64,000 bases of DNA from an uncultured Shewanella sp. GTDB taxonomy: Bacteria > Pseudomonadota > Gammaproteobacteria > Enterobacterales > Shewanellaceae. A program made the position numbers and the translations under genes. Positions 35,176 to 44,637 of this stretch are shown here, piece after piece; position 1 is the first letter of the stretch, and each line of letters starts with the position of its first letter. Location: NCBI RefSeq assembly GCF_947491715.1, contig NZ_CANLKR010000022.1:35229-99228 (forward strand), written 5' to 3'. The notes beneath the pieces were generated by a model, which was given only the letters and a program-made list of their open reading frames with translations, was not told where the DNA came from and ran no database searches.

Positions 35176-37281
35176 ATGAATAGATTGAATTCTGTACTTA
35201 AACCGTTAACGTTAAGCTCTATGCTATTGTCGACTGCTATCGCATCTTCTTTTTCTGCTCAAGCTGGGGATTGGGTTGTGGGAAGTGGCATGTATGATAT
35301 CACTGGACCCGCTGCCGATAGAGGAATGGTAGGCTATGGTGATACGGCGCAAACAACGCAGGGAATTTTTACTCGCTTATGGTCTAGAGCATTTACTATC
35401 GGCGCAGCAGGAACGGATGATTTTGTGGTCTTTGTGAGTGCTGATCTTCAAGGTATTCCTCAAAGTGTTCATCAAGGTGTGATGGCTAAAATTTCAGCGG
35501 ACTCTAGTTTATCTCCTTATTTGAATGAAAAAAATGTCATGTTAACCGCCACTCATACTCATGTGGGGCCTGGAGGATATGATCATACTGTCCTACTGAA
35601 TTTAAGCGCCTTGGGCTATGATGAAGATAATTACGCGACAATAGTGGATGGGATTTATCAGTCAATTGCCAGTGCATTTGCGAGTAAAGCTTCCGGTGAT
35701 ATTAAGTTTGCTCAAGGGAAACTGACTAACGCGAGTATTAATCGTAATAAAGATGTCTATGCGTTTAATGCTGATAAAGATGATTATAGTACCGATGTCA
35801 ATGACACCATGACAGTCTTAAAGCTGGTCAAAGACGATGGCAGTGAGGTTGGCATGATTAACTGGTTTGCTGTGCATAATGTGTCTTCGCCACAAACTTA
35901 CCGGTATATTAGTGGCGATAATAAAGGCATGGCGAGTCAATTATTTGAAAAATCGAAAGGAACACAACCGCCTTTAAACATAGGGTTTGTTGCTGCTTTT
36001 GCCAATAGTGATGAAGGGGATGTATCGCCTAATGTCTGCGGCGCTCAAGACGGCTGCATGGATACGACAAAAGAAGATGTCATTTTATCGGCAACCAAAC
36101 AGTATGAGATGGCGGTGTCTTTGTATGATAATTCAACGTCATCACTAGCGGGAGCGCTAAATTATCGTTTTCAATATGTGAAAATGCCGGGTTACCAAGT
36201 GAGGGGGGATTTCACTCAATCAGGAAATACTCAAGCACTGTGCCATGGTACAGTAGGCTGGTCTTTTACTGCTGGTGCAGGATGGGACGGTCCTTCTAAT
36301 ATGGAAGGGATTTCAGAAGGCATGACCCAAGATAACGAAGGGACTTACTGGAATGAAAATGACACGCTCATTGGTAATGTGCTCGCTGGGTACCCATTGC
36401 TAGGACTGCTAGATGCGTTTTCCAATATATCGACCGGTGATGATGAACATGAAGCATGTCAGTATCCTAAACCTACCTTTGTGAATGCCGATTTAACCGA
36501 TGATATTGCCTTATATACAGATACCTTGCCTTTTCAGTTATTTCAAATTGGTGATTTAGCTTTGGTCGGAATACCGGGTGAAATGACAACTATGTCTGGG
36601 CGTCGAGTGCGTAGCGATGTGTTAGCTGCACTTGAAGGGAGCGGCGTAAAACATGTGGTTATCGCAGGCTTAGCCAATGCTTACAGTGGATATATTACTA
36701 CCAATGAAGAGTACGATCAGCAGTATTACGAAGGGGGGCATACCGTCTTTGGGCCTGATTCACTAGCGGCTTATCGTCAGATTTTTACTGGATTAGCCAA
36801 TTCTATCGCACAAGGTTCAGGGGTGAGTGAAGGACCGACGCCGATAAATCGAGAAAATGATCAACTCATTTATTCAATCGGTGTGGCGTACGATGATAAG
36901 CGTTTATGGGAATCTTTTGGTCAAACCACTAAAGATGCATCCTCAAGCTATCATCGTGGCGATACGGTGTCGGTTAAGTTTCGTTCGGGTCATCCTCAAA
37001 ATAACTTCAAAACCATGGAAGCTTTCTTTGAAGTTCAGCGTAAAGTTAATGGTCAATGGGAAACACAATTAACGGAAAATGATGCCAGTACATTGTTTGT
37101 GTGGATCCGTGATACCGACGCTGATTGCATGGCGTGCTCTGATGCAAAATTAGAGTGGGTAATTGATAATGATATGCCGACGGGCACTTATCGTATTCGC
37201 CATCACGGCTATTGGAAGAGTGGTTGGAGTGGTTCATTAAACAGTTACTCAGGCAAGTCTAGTAGCTTTGAAGTGAAGTAA
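35176..37281 (+). CDS. Secreted neutral ceramidase
   Basis: The ATG at 35176 is preferred because AGGA precedes it and the signal peptide (ending SAQA-GD) then has a normal length; an ATG at 35146 lacks a site. The 701-residue enzyme shows the family opening GSGMYDITGPAADRGMVGYG, the metal-binding THTHVGPGGYDH and the active-site region VHNVSSPQTYRYISGDNKGM. A C-terminal immunoglobulin-like domain (about 560-700) ends it. The enzyme cleaves ceramide to sphingosine and a fatty acid outside the cell. Sphingolipids are rare in bacteria, so the substrate is probably from eukaryotic hosts or detritus (inference). Confidence 0.9.
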   Translation: MNRLNSVLKPLTLSSMLLSTAIASSFSAQAGDWVVGSGMYDITGPAADRGMVGYGDTAQTTQGIFTRLWSRAFTIGAAGTDDFVVFVSADLQGIPQSVHQGVMAKISADSSLSPYLNEKNVMLTATHTHVGPGGYDHTVLLNLSALGYDEDNYATIVDGIYQSIASAFASKASGDIKFAQGKLTNASINRNKDVYAFNADKDDYSTDVNDTMTVLKLVKDDGSEVGMINWFAVHNVSSPQTYRYISGDNKGMASQLFEKSKGTQPPLNIGFVAAFANSDEGDVSPNVCGAQDGCMDTTKEDVILSATKQYEMAVSLYDNSTSSLAGALNYRFQYVKMPGYQVRGDFTQSGNTQALCHGTVGWSFTAGAGWDGPSNMEGISEGMTQDNEGTYWNENDTLIGNVLAGYPLLGLLDAFSNISTGDDEHEACQYPKPTFVNADLTDDIALYTDTLPFQLFQIGDLALVGIPGEMTTMSGRRVRSDVLAALEGSGVKHVVIAGLANAYSGYITTNEEYDQQYYEGGHTVFGPDSLAAYRQIFTGLANSIAQGSGVSEGPTPINRENDQLIYSIGVAYDDKRLWESFGQTTKDASSSYHRGDTVSVKFRSGHPQNNFKTMEAFFEVQRKVNGQWETQLTENDASTLFVWIRDTDADCMACSDAKLEWVIDNDMPTGTYRIRHHGYWKSGWSGSLNSYSGKSSSFEVK

Positions 37282-37327
37282 TACGTTAACGGTTGCTGAA
37301 AACGCCTTTTAAGCTTAGATTGGTATC

Positions 37328-37594
37328 TATACCCAAATCACTTGAAAGTGCATGTTTTCAGAGCCCGTAAAAGGGCTTAATTCAAGGCGCATTAGTGAAA
37401 GAATGCTTATTGCCTTGTGAGATCATGCAACGCAGAAGTTAGCGTTTTTACGGACTCCCAATGGGCTGGTTTAAAACACTTTTATACTGCGTTATTGAGT
37501 ATCAACTTAGAATGACTAAGCCAGAAACTCAATGCCTTGCCTAAAAATGTTTTAATTCCAGCTGAGTCCTGCATCTTCAAGTGGTTTGGGTATA
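37328..37594. mobile_element. MITE-like repeat element, complete copy
   Basis: TATACCCAAATCACTTGAA (37328-37346) and TTCAAGTGGTTTGGGTATA (37576-37594) are inverted with one mismatch and bound 267 bp without a transposase. A further pair, AAAACGCCTTTTAAGCTTA at 37299-37317 and its complement ending at 37612, lies outside, so the whole could fold into a long hairpin; 10 bases interrupt the left arm. The left 75 bases recur at 63926-64000 with three differences. A 70-residue open frame at 37537-37749 is not a credible gene. Confidence 0.75.
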
Positions 37595-37805
37595 AGCTTA
37601 AAAGGCGTTTTTGTTATCTGTTTTGTTATGCTTTGTTGATAAAAAGCGCCTGTTTTTTTGCTGTCCTTCTTGAGAGTAGACTTTACCTTAGTCGACGTTT
37701 ATCCTGCTTCTACTTATTTTCATTATTTGATAGTAGCCCTGCGGCATAAAGACACGCTTTATCGCCGCTCAGTTAATTCATTACTTAACAATGTAAGAGA
37801 TTAAA

Positions 37806-38966
37806 ATGATCAGCACAAAAGAAGCATTTAGCCAATATGTCACCGACATCCAAGCCGATAGTCAATATCAGAAACCGTTAGCATTTGGCATAGGTGTGCG
37901 CCGCTCTAAAGGTGACGCCACACTGGATGTGCTGTTTCCTTTGATTAACTTCGATGCCAACTTTGGTACGGCTGCAGTGTTGTTAAAGGCAACGGGTTTT
38001 CAGCAAAGTAATGGTTTCGTTCCTTTATCTGCTGACACCCTTAATGAAGTCTTTAATCAATTTGCGCCTTTTCATGATGCGTTGGGCGATCATGCCAATG
38101 TACAGTTGCTTAAAACAATAGTGGATAACACTGAACCTGAAAATGATTATGGCCAAACCGATGTGGGGGTTTTCTATTTATTTGATGGCGAGCAAGCTGT
38201 GGCCAGTGCTGAAGAAGCTTATTTTAAGTTGCAGTGTCTATCTCAACGTAAAGTTCAGCCCCATGGTTTATGTCTTGATGGTGCATTTGGTCAATTAACC
38301 AATGTGGCTTGGACGAATGTGGGCCCAATGTTGCCAGCGGATGTTGAAACACAGCGGGTTAAATATTTACTGGAAGGAAAGCCGCTGACGGTGACTCATG
38401 TTGATAAATTCCCATACATGCTCAATTATCATATTCCAACGGGTGTTCGAGTTGCCGATGTAGGCCGTGCTCGATTGGGTGCGTATTTAGGTGAAGGCAC
38501 AACGGTCATGCCAGCAGGTTATGTGAACTTTAATGCAGGCACTGAAGGTAATGCCATGGTTGAAGGGCGCGTTTCAGCCGGTGTTTTTGTTAAAAAAGAC
38601 AGTGATATTGGCGGTGGTGCATCGATTATGGGGACCTTGTCTGGTGGCAATAATAACGTCATTAGTATTGGCGAAAAATGTTTATTAGGGGCCAATGCGG
38701 GGACGGGTATTTCATTAGGTTTTGGCTCGACCATTGCGGCAGGCCTGTATATTTATGCCGGAATGAAAGTGTCATTATTGGACGCGCAAGATAAGCCTGT
38801 GGACTTGGAAGGGAATGCGGTTGCTGAGGGTGAGAATATCGTTAAAGCCATTAGCTTATCGGGTCGTGAAAAACTGCTGTTTATTCAAGACTCACAAACA
38901 GGGCAAGTGTTCTGTAAGCCAAACCCTAAAACCATTGAACTTAATTCGGCGCTGCACAGTAATTAA
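37806..38966 (+). CDS. dapD: 2,3,4,5-tetrahydropyridine-2,6-dicarboxylate N-succinyltransferase (long type)
   Basis: The enzyme adds a succinyl group to tetrahydrodipicolinate in lysine and cell-wall synthesis. The C-terminal half is a left-handed hexapeptide helix (GVRVADVGRARLGAYLGEGT, then FVKKDSDIGGGAS and GEKCLLGANAGTGISLGFG). At 386 residues it is longer than the E. coli enzyme (274) and has an N-terminal domain of about 200 residues, as in the long DapD group. The N-terminus FGIGVRRSKGDATLDVLFP fits that group. AATGTAAGAG precedes the start. A strong terminator follows. Confidence 0.9.
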   Translation: MISTKEAFSQYVTDIQADSQYQKPLAFGIGVRRSKGDATLDVLFPLINFDANFGTAAVLLKATGFQQSNGFVPLSADTLNEVFNQFAPFHDALGDHANVQLLKTIVDNTEPENDYGQTDVGVFYLFDGEQAVASAEEAYFKLQCLSQRKVQPHGLCLDGAFGQLTNVAWTNVGPMLPADVETQRVKYLLEGKPLTVTHVDKFPYMLNYHIPTGVRVADVGRARLGAYLGEGTTVMPAGYVNFNAGTEGNAMVEGRVSAGVFVKKDSDIGGGASIMGTLSGGNNNVISIGEKCLLGANAGTGISLGFGSTIAAGLYIYAGMKVSLLDAQDKPVDLEGNAVAEGENIVKAISLSGREKLLFIQDSQTGQVFCKPNPKTIELNSALHSN

Positions 38967-38995
38967 TATCAATTTGTTGATTTTAAACCTTGAAT

Positions 38996-39031
38996 AAAAA
39001 AGCGCTCACATGAAAATGTGAGCGCTTTTTT
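38996..39031. terminator. Bidirectional terminator between dapD and the RND pump
   Basis: A 16-base stem (AAAAAAGCGCTCACAT and its complement) around GAAA has A-runs on one side and T-runs on the other, so it can stop both convergent genes. Confidence 0.92.
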
Positions 39032-39049
39032 ATGGTGTTAACATAATCC

Positions 39050-42000
39050 TTATTGTGCAGAGGCAGGTTGTTTAACGTCAGCTTGCTTTGTTTTCCCTTT
39101 GGCGGTTTTATTAGGCATATCAACGCCACAAATATAAGTATAAGTGACGGGAAGGACGATTAAGGTCAATACAGAGGCAAAGCCTAAACCAAAAATAATG
39201 GTAATGGCCATTGAGCCAAAAAAAGCATCGGTAAGAAGAGGCAGCATACCCAACATCGTAGTAATCGCCGCCATTAAAACTGGACGCACACGACTCACGG
39301 CAGAGTCGACCACAGCTTGATACGCTTCTTTCCCTTCACTCAGTTCAAGGTTGATTTGATCCACCAACACAATCCCATTTTTAATGATCATACCGGTTAA
39401 ACTGAGCAAACCTAATAATGCCATGAAGCTAAAAGGTGCATCAAATAGCAGTAAGCCAGAGACCACACCAATTAAGGCCAGTGGCACGGTAAACCAAATC
39501 ACGATAGGTTGGCGAACAGAATTAAACAGCAATACCGTGATTAAGAACATCGCCAAGTATCCCATAGGGATAGAGCTAAAGACCGACTTTTGGGCTTCTG
39601 TTGAGGTTTCATATTCGCCCCCCCATTCAAGTTCATAACCGAGAGGCAAAGGGATGGCTTCAATATCATGGCGTATTTTTCTAAACACTGAGTCAGCGGT
39701 TTCTTCACTATCTAGGCTGGGGTTAGCCATGACTGAAATCACACGTTTACGATCTCGGCGCATGATCAGCGGGTTTTCCCATTGGCTGTCAAAAGTTGAA
39801 ATCACTTGTGCTGCGGGCACAAAGGCGTTGTTTTCAGTGCTCCAAATCTGCAATTTCCAAATACTATCGATATCGAGACGTTCTTCATCGGGTGAACGGG
39901 CAATAATAGGCATAAGGTGACTCTTATCACGGTACACACCGACCGTTTTACCCCCAAAATTAATCAATAATGCATTATCAATATCTTGCTTGCTGATCCC
40001 AGCTTCACGGGCTTGAGCGTTAGCGATTTCAGGACGGATCACTAACAATTGGTTACGCCAATTATGCCTCACACTGTCAGCACTGGGCTCGTCTTTTAAA
40101 ATCGTTTCTGCTTTCGCGGCTAATTGACGCAAAATAAGCGGATCCGCGCCGTAAAAACGGGCTTCGATTTTAGCGGCAGGTGCTGGGCCATTTTCAAGGT
40201 ATTTAAAGCTGTATTGCGCTTGTGGGAAATGGAGGCGTAGGTCATGAGAAACCGCTTTAATATAGTCGTATAAATGCGGTAAATCATCCATTTCAATTAA
40301 CAGTTGCGCATAGGCCGGGTAGCCTTTTTCGGGAACATAAGGCAGTACAAAACGTTGAGCACCTTGGCCTATGACCGTTGTGATGTTCACGACGCCTAAG
40401 TCTTTTTCATTTTGTTGCTGCCAAATATGTTGTTCTAATTGGCTGACAAAATCTTCTGTAGCATGAACATCAGTGCCTTCTGGCATCCATACATCAACAA
40501 AAAATATCGGAGTATTAGAGGCGGGGAAGAAGACATTCTTAATGTGACCAAAACCCGATACTGATAAGATTAACGCTGTAATAACAGCGGCTAAGGTGAG
40601 TAAGCGAAAACGCATACAAAGGCTGAGCAGTTGTCGGTAGAGGGTAAACATCCAGCCTTTGTAGGGATCGTCATTACCACTTTCTTCTACAGTGCCATCT
40701 TTAAACAGTAAGTGGCAGAAGAAAGGGGTTAAAGTAATGGCGGTGATCCAACTGATAAACAGTGAAATCAGTAAAACTTGAAACAGTGATACACAAAACT
40801 CTCCCGTGGCTGTATCAGATAAGCCAATAGGCGCAAAAGCGATAATGGCAATAATCGTCGCGCCCAGTAGCGGCCATTGGGTTTGATTGACAACACTTTT
40901 AGCCGCTTCGAGTCGCGTTTTCCCTCGTTTTAACGCAATTAAAATCCCTTCGGTAACAACGATGGCATTATCCACTAACATGCCTAGGGCGATAATGAGA
41001 GCGCCTAATGAGATGATTTGTAAGTCAATATTGAGCACACTCATTACAATGAAAGTGCCTAAAATGGTGAGCAGCAATACGACCCCCATTAATAAGCCAG
41101 AGCGTACGCCCATAAAGACTAATAAAACGATAATGACGATGGCGATAGATTCTGCCAAATTGATCAAAAAGCCATTAATGGTTTGGTCGACCATTTTGCC
41201 TTGATCATAGACTTTATTGAGTTCTATGCCGAAAGGTCGTTCGCTGTCTAATGCCTGAAGGCGCTTTTCAACGGCTTGGCCGACATCAACAACATTCACC
41301 CCACTGGAAAAAGCGATCCCCATGGATAGCGCTGCAGCGCCTTGATTACGATATAAATGGCTAGGTGTTTCATCATAAGTTTTATAGACTTTAGCGATAT
41401 CACCTAAATAAACCAGCTGAGCACTGCCCGGTGCACTCACCAATAAGTGTTCCATCTCACTAACGCTATGAAATTCACCTGTAGGGTGAATACGGATCCG
41501 GTTATCACCCACACGGATGCTGCCCGCATTGGATACACCATTTTGATTGTTAATTAAACTGTAAATGTAATCGGGATTAAGGCCCAGTGCATTGAGTTTT
41601 TGCTGTGATATTTCAACAACGATTTGCTCGCTCACTTTACCGGCAATCGTGACTTTTTTGACTCCAGGTACCAGCACTAATTCACGTCTTACAAAATCAG
41701 CATAATTTTGTAATTCGCGAGCAGTAAAACCTTGACCCGCAATATTAAATAAAATGCCATATACGTCACCAAAATCATCGATGACAGAGGGGGTTGCCAC
41801 TCCAGATGGCAGTTTGGGAATACTATCGTTGATTTTACGCCTGACTTCATCCCAAATCTGTGGCAGAACATGGCTGGGATAATTTTCTTTTATCTCTATT
41901 TGTATTTGCGACATACCCGCACTGTTAATGGAAGTAATATGCTTGATACTGTCCAGTTGTTGCAGTGCATCTTCAAGGGGCAAGGTCACTTCTTCTTCGA

Positions 42001-42175
42001 CTTGCTGGGGGGATGCACCGGGGTAAGCGGTGATCACTAGCGCCTGTTTGATGGTAAATTCTGGAAATTCGAGTTGACCTAATTTTAGAAAGGATAAGCT
42101 GCCACCTATTAATAAGAGTAGGGCAAACATCCAACTGATGACTTTATGTTGAATAGCGTATTGCGCAACATTCAT
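39050..42175 (-). CDS. RND-family efflux permease (AcrB/MexB-like)
   Basis: The ATG at 42175 is used because AGGAG lies 7 bases upstream; a TTG further up would swallow that site. The 1041-residue protein has the twofold RND plan: first helix near 10-30, a large periplasmic loop, helices at about 335-540, a second loop, and helices at about 850-1020. FSSGVNVVDVGQAVEKRL and the LSLTGMIIKNGIVLVDQINL segment fit the hydrophobe exporter branch. It works with the membrane-fusion gene 2 bases upstream and an outer-membrane TolC-like channel encoded elsewhere. Confidence 0.92.
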   Translation of the reverse strand: MNVAQYAIQHKVISWMFALLLLIGGSLSFLKLGQLEFPEFTIKQALVITAYPGASPQQVEEEVTLPLEDALQQLDSIKHITSINSAGMSQIQIEIKENYPSHVLPQIWDEVRRKINDSIPKLPSGVATPSVIDDFGDVYGILFNIAGQGFTARELQNYADFVRRELVLVPGVKKVTIAGKVSEQIVVEISQQKLNALGLNPDYIYSLINNQNGVSNAGSIRVGDNRIRIHPTGEFHSVSEMEHLLVSAPGSAQLVYLGDIAKVYKTYDETPSHLYRNQGAAALSMGIAFSSGVNVVDVGQAVEKRLQALDSERPFGIELNKVYDQGKMVDQTINGFLINLAESIAIVIIVLLVFMGVRSGLLMGVVLLLTILGTFIVMSVLNIDLQIISLGALIIALGMLVDNAIVVTEGILIALKRGKTRLEAAKSVVNQTQWPLLGATIIAIIAFAPIGLSDTATGEFCVSLFQVLLISLFISWITAITLTPFFCHLLFKDGTVEESGNDDPYKGWMFTLYRQLLSLCMRFRLLTLAAVITALILSVSGFGHIKNVFFPASNTPIFFVDVWMPEGTDVHATEDFVSQLEQHIWQQQNEKDLGVVNITTVIGQGAQRFVLPYVPEKGYPAYAQLLIEMDDLPHLYDYIKAVSHDLRLHFPQAQYSFKYLENGPAPAAKIEARFYGADPLILRQLAAKAETILKDEPSADSVRHNWRNQLLVIRPEIANAQAREAGISKQDIDNALLINFGGKTVGVYRDKSHLMPIIARSPDEERLDIDSIWKLQIWSTENNAFVPAAQVISTFDSQWENPLIMRRDRKRVISVMANPSLDSEETADSVFRKIRHDIEAIPLPLGYELEWGGEYETSTEAQKSVFSSIPMGYLAMFLITVLLFNSVRQPIVIWFTVPLALIGVVSGLLLFDAPFSFMALLGLLSLTGMIIKNGIVLVDQINLELSEGKEAYQAVVDSAVSRVRPVLMAAITTMLGMLPLLTDAFFGSMAITIIFGLGFASVLTLIVLPVTYTYICGVDMPNKTAKGKTKQADVKQPASAQ

Positions 42176-42177
42176 TG

Positions 42178-43260
42178 TTATACTCCTCGCTGCCAACGTA
42201 GCGCTTTCACTTTCATGTCATCACTTAAATGTTGTATTCCCGCAACCACAACCCGTTCGCCAGATTTAAGCCCGCTGAGCACTTCAATGCCATTGGAATG
42301 AACGGTGCCGATAACCACTTTACTGGCATGTACAGTTTGGTTTTTTTCATCAAATATCCAGACAATACTGGCATTATCACTATCACGTTTAGCGATGGCG
42401 GTTTGTGGGAGTACGATGGCGTTGTGACTATGGTCGGCTTTGACTAAATCAAGGGTCAGTGTTGCACTCATTCCGGGAAAAACATTAATATCATCAGGCT
42501 GTTGTAAACTAAAGGTAGCGGCATAGGTTTGGCTACCGGGAGTCACTTCAGTGGAATATTCTTTTAATGTCACAGGGTAATGGTGCTCAGGTTTGGCATT
42601 AAAAGTAATTTGTGCAATACGGGCGCGTGCTTCATCGTAATCTTTGATGGAAGCGGCCAAGGTTTCTGGGACTTGAATAACCGCATCGATGGTGGCATTT
42701 TTTTGTAATGTCAGTACGGCTTGATTCGCTTGCACAATTTGATGATTATTAATAATACGTTTGGCAATGATGCCAGTAAAGGGAGCGTGAAGCTGAGTAT
42801 AACTCAGGTTATCTTTGGCGTTGGCTAATGCTGCTTTGCTGGATTTTAATTCGGCTTGTGCGTTATCAAATTCTGCTTGAGAAATGAGCTTTTGTTTAAA
42901 CAATTGTGTTTTTCGTTTGAAGTCGGCGTGGGTAAGATCATAGTTTGCTTCACGGTTTAGAAGGGCATTTTGAGCATCTCTGTCATCCATCTGTGCTAAT
43001 AATTCCCCTTTTTGAACTGTTTGCCCTTCAAGTAGAGGGAGAGCAATCACTTGCCCGGCAATACGAAAGCTTAAATTAGCTTCTTGATTGGCTTCTATTT
43101 TAGCGGGAAAAGTGCGAGCTTGTGCTGAACCTATAGGGTCAATGGTCATTAACTTTACGGGACGAATAGGCTCAACGGCGGTGGTGCTGGTAGCGGGATT
43201 ACAACCGCTAATGAGGGACGTAAGTAGCACTAATGTAATAGTGCTAAATGAAAATTTCAT
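42178..43260 (-). CDS. RND efflux periplasmic adaptor lipoprotein
   Basis: MKFSFSTITLVLLTSLISGC (Cys20) is a lipoprotein signal. The barrel-sandwich half GQVIALPLLEGQTVQKGELLAQMDDRD, a helical hairpin (about 95-150) and the second half YTQLHAPFTGIIAKR are those of HlyD/AcrA-type adaptors, ending with beta-barrel LPQTAIAKRD and GLKSGERVVVAG. It bridges the permease and an outer-membrane channel. It is transcribed first, and the permease gene starts 2 bases after its stop. Confidence 0.92.
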   Translation of the reverse strand: MKFSFSTITLVLLTSLISGCNPATSTTAVEPIRPVKLMTIDPIGSAQARTFPAKIEANQEANLSFRIAGQVIALPLLEGQTVQKGELLAQMDDRDAQNALLNREANYDLTHADFKRKTQLFKQKLISQAEFDNAQAELKSSKAALANAKDNLSYTQLHAPFTGIIAKRIINNHQIVQANQAVLTLQKNATIDAVIQVPETLAASIKDYDEARARIAQITFNAKPEHHYPVTLKEYSTEVTPGSQTYAATFSLQQPDDINVFPGMSATLTLDLVKADHSHNAIVLPQTAIAKRDSDNASIVWIFDEKNQTVHASKVVIGTVHSNGIEVLSGLKSGERVVVAGIQHLSDDMKVKALRWQRGV

Positions 43261-43711
43261 CCATGGCTCCTAAAATGTCATGTAAAGTATGCTTGCTTAA
43301 AGCAAAAAAATTAGCCTATCTAACAAGTGATTAGACGACTAAAAGCGTTTGTATTGTTTTGCCGCAAACTATACCGAAGAGATGCTTGTTATTCAATCCA
43401 CATAATCGTTAAGGTTTTTTATATTTTTTTGAGTTGATATTCTTTAATGTATCGCTGAGTTAATGGGTTGGTGAATATGAATAACATAGAATGATCGTCC
43501 TGATTTTTGATGTGCTGTGTATCGAATGAGTAAAAATCATCAAGAAGTGCATCTTACCTTTCGCAGCATCTTGATGAAGTGAGCCAATGGAGAGTGAACC
43601 ACATGTCGTATGGAATCGGGTTTTAACGATAGAGCGTTATTCGTTAAGCAAGGCCCAATCGCCAATGGAGTATATTGTTATCTTCTTCGTATAACTTAGT
43701 GTATCAAAAGG
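43261..43711 (-). other. Gap between the von Willebrand A gene and the RND pump
   Basis: Nothing gene-like is found in these 450 bases. The near part upstream of 43260 should hold the RND operon promoter. No regulator gene for the pump is adjacent. Confidence 0.4.
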
Positions 43712-44476
43712 TTACTTTTTACCTTTATCAAACCAAGGCTCGTTAGGGTTATCACCATCGCTATCGCTGATAAGTTCAATTTCACCACCGGTTTCCACTG
43801 CCAATTCTTGCAGGAATTCAAAGGTGCTGCTCTTGGCGGAAATACCACCTGTTTTGCCTTTGTCTTGCTCGATAACAGCAAGGTGTTGAGCGGCTACGCT
43901 AACGGTACCGGTGAAAATGGTGGGATTAAATTCAACTGTGGGGGTTTCAACAGTATATTTACTGCGCACTTCATCTTGCCAATTGCTGCCGCCACAGGGG
44001 GTGTTCGGGCTAGCATTTTCATCACCATCAGTAGAGCCGTATACTCGTAATCTGGCACCGTTATCGGCTTCTACATTGAACTGTGTTCTTAAATCATCGG
44101 CAGCGCTACACATTGCTTGTGCAAGTGCGGTGCCCCCTGAGCAACCTTCATCATCTAGGTTGTTCATGGCTGTCATTGCACCCACAAAATCAACAAACCC
44201 ACCCGTGACGGATTGCATATTATTGGCGGAGTTAAATGTGCGTACTTCAATGAGTTGTCCATTGATATTGGCATTAAAGAAGAAACGCGAGATTTTATCA
44301 ATGGCTTCTTGTTTGGAATAAGAGCAGCGACTTTGTCCGTCTGTGCGGGTACTCATCATAGAGCCACTTCTGTCCATGACTAATACGCCATATGAGGGGA
44401 CGGCTGCGCTTGCAGATAATACTGGAAGGGCGCTGGCGCTACACAGGAGCGTTAGCGAAATAAGACTTTTTTTCAT
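43712..44476 (-). CDS. Secreted von Willebrand factor A-type protein
   Basis: After a signal peptide (about 1-24, ending SASA-AV) the protein starts a vWA domain with the complete metal-ion-dependent adhesion site: DRSGS at about 35-39, Thr in GGTAL and Asp in GSTDGDENAS. Four or more Cys residues could pair. The 254-residue product ends in an Asp-rich tail DSDGDNPNEPWFDKGKK. It is alone and of unknown ligand; vWA modules bind proteins through a divalent metal. Confidence 0.8.
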   Translation of the reverse strand: MKKSLISLTLLCSASALPVLSASAAVPSYGVLVMDRSGSMMSTRTDGQSRCSYSKQEAIDKISRFFFNANINGQLIEVRTFNSANNMQSVTGGFVDFVGAMTAMNNLDDEGCSGGTALAQAMCSAADDLRTQFNVEADNGARLRVYGSTDGDENASPNTPCGGSNWQDEVRSKYTVETPTVEFNPTIFTGTVSVAAQHLAVIEQDKGKTGGISAKSSTFEFLQELAVETGGEIELISDSDGDNPNEPWFDKGKK

Positions 44477-44637
44477 TTTGATTAATTCCTTTTAAATGTA
44501 ATCGTTTTCCATAACGACATGTTTTCATTTTGCTCCTCCTTTATTTTTAAGGGAGGAGCAATGATCTTAGATTAAAAAAACGCCTTTTCAATAAAACTAA
44601 AGTCTACTTATGACTCTTTTTTGTGGTTTATTTGGCG

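Noticed and set aside
37537..37749. 70-residue frame at the right end of the TATACCC element
   Set aside because: It overlaps the inverted-repeat end and has no ribosome site; relic DNA, not a gene.
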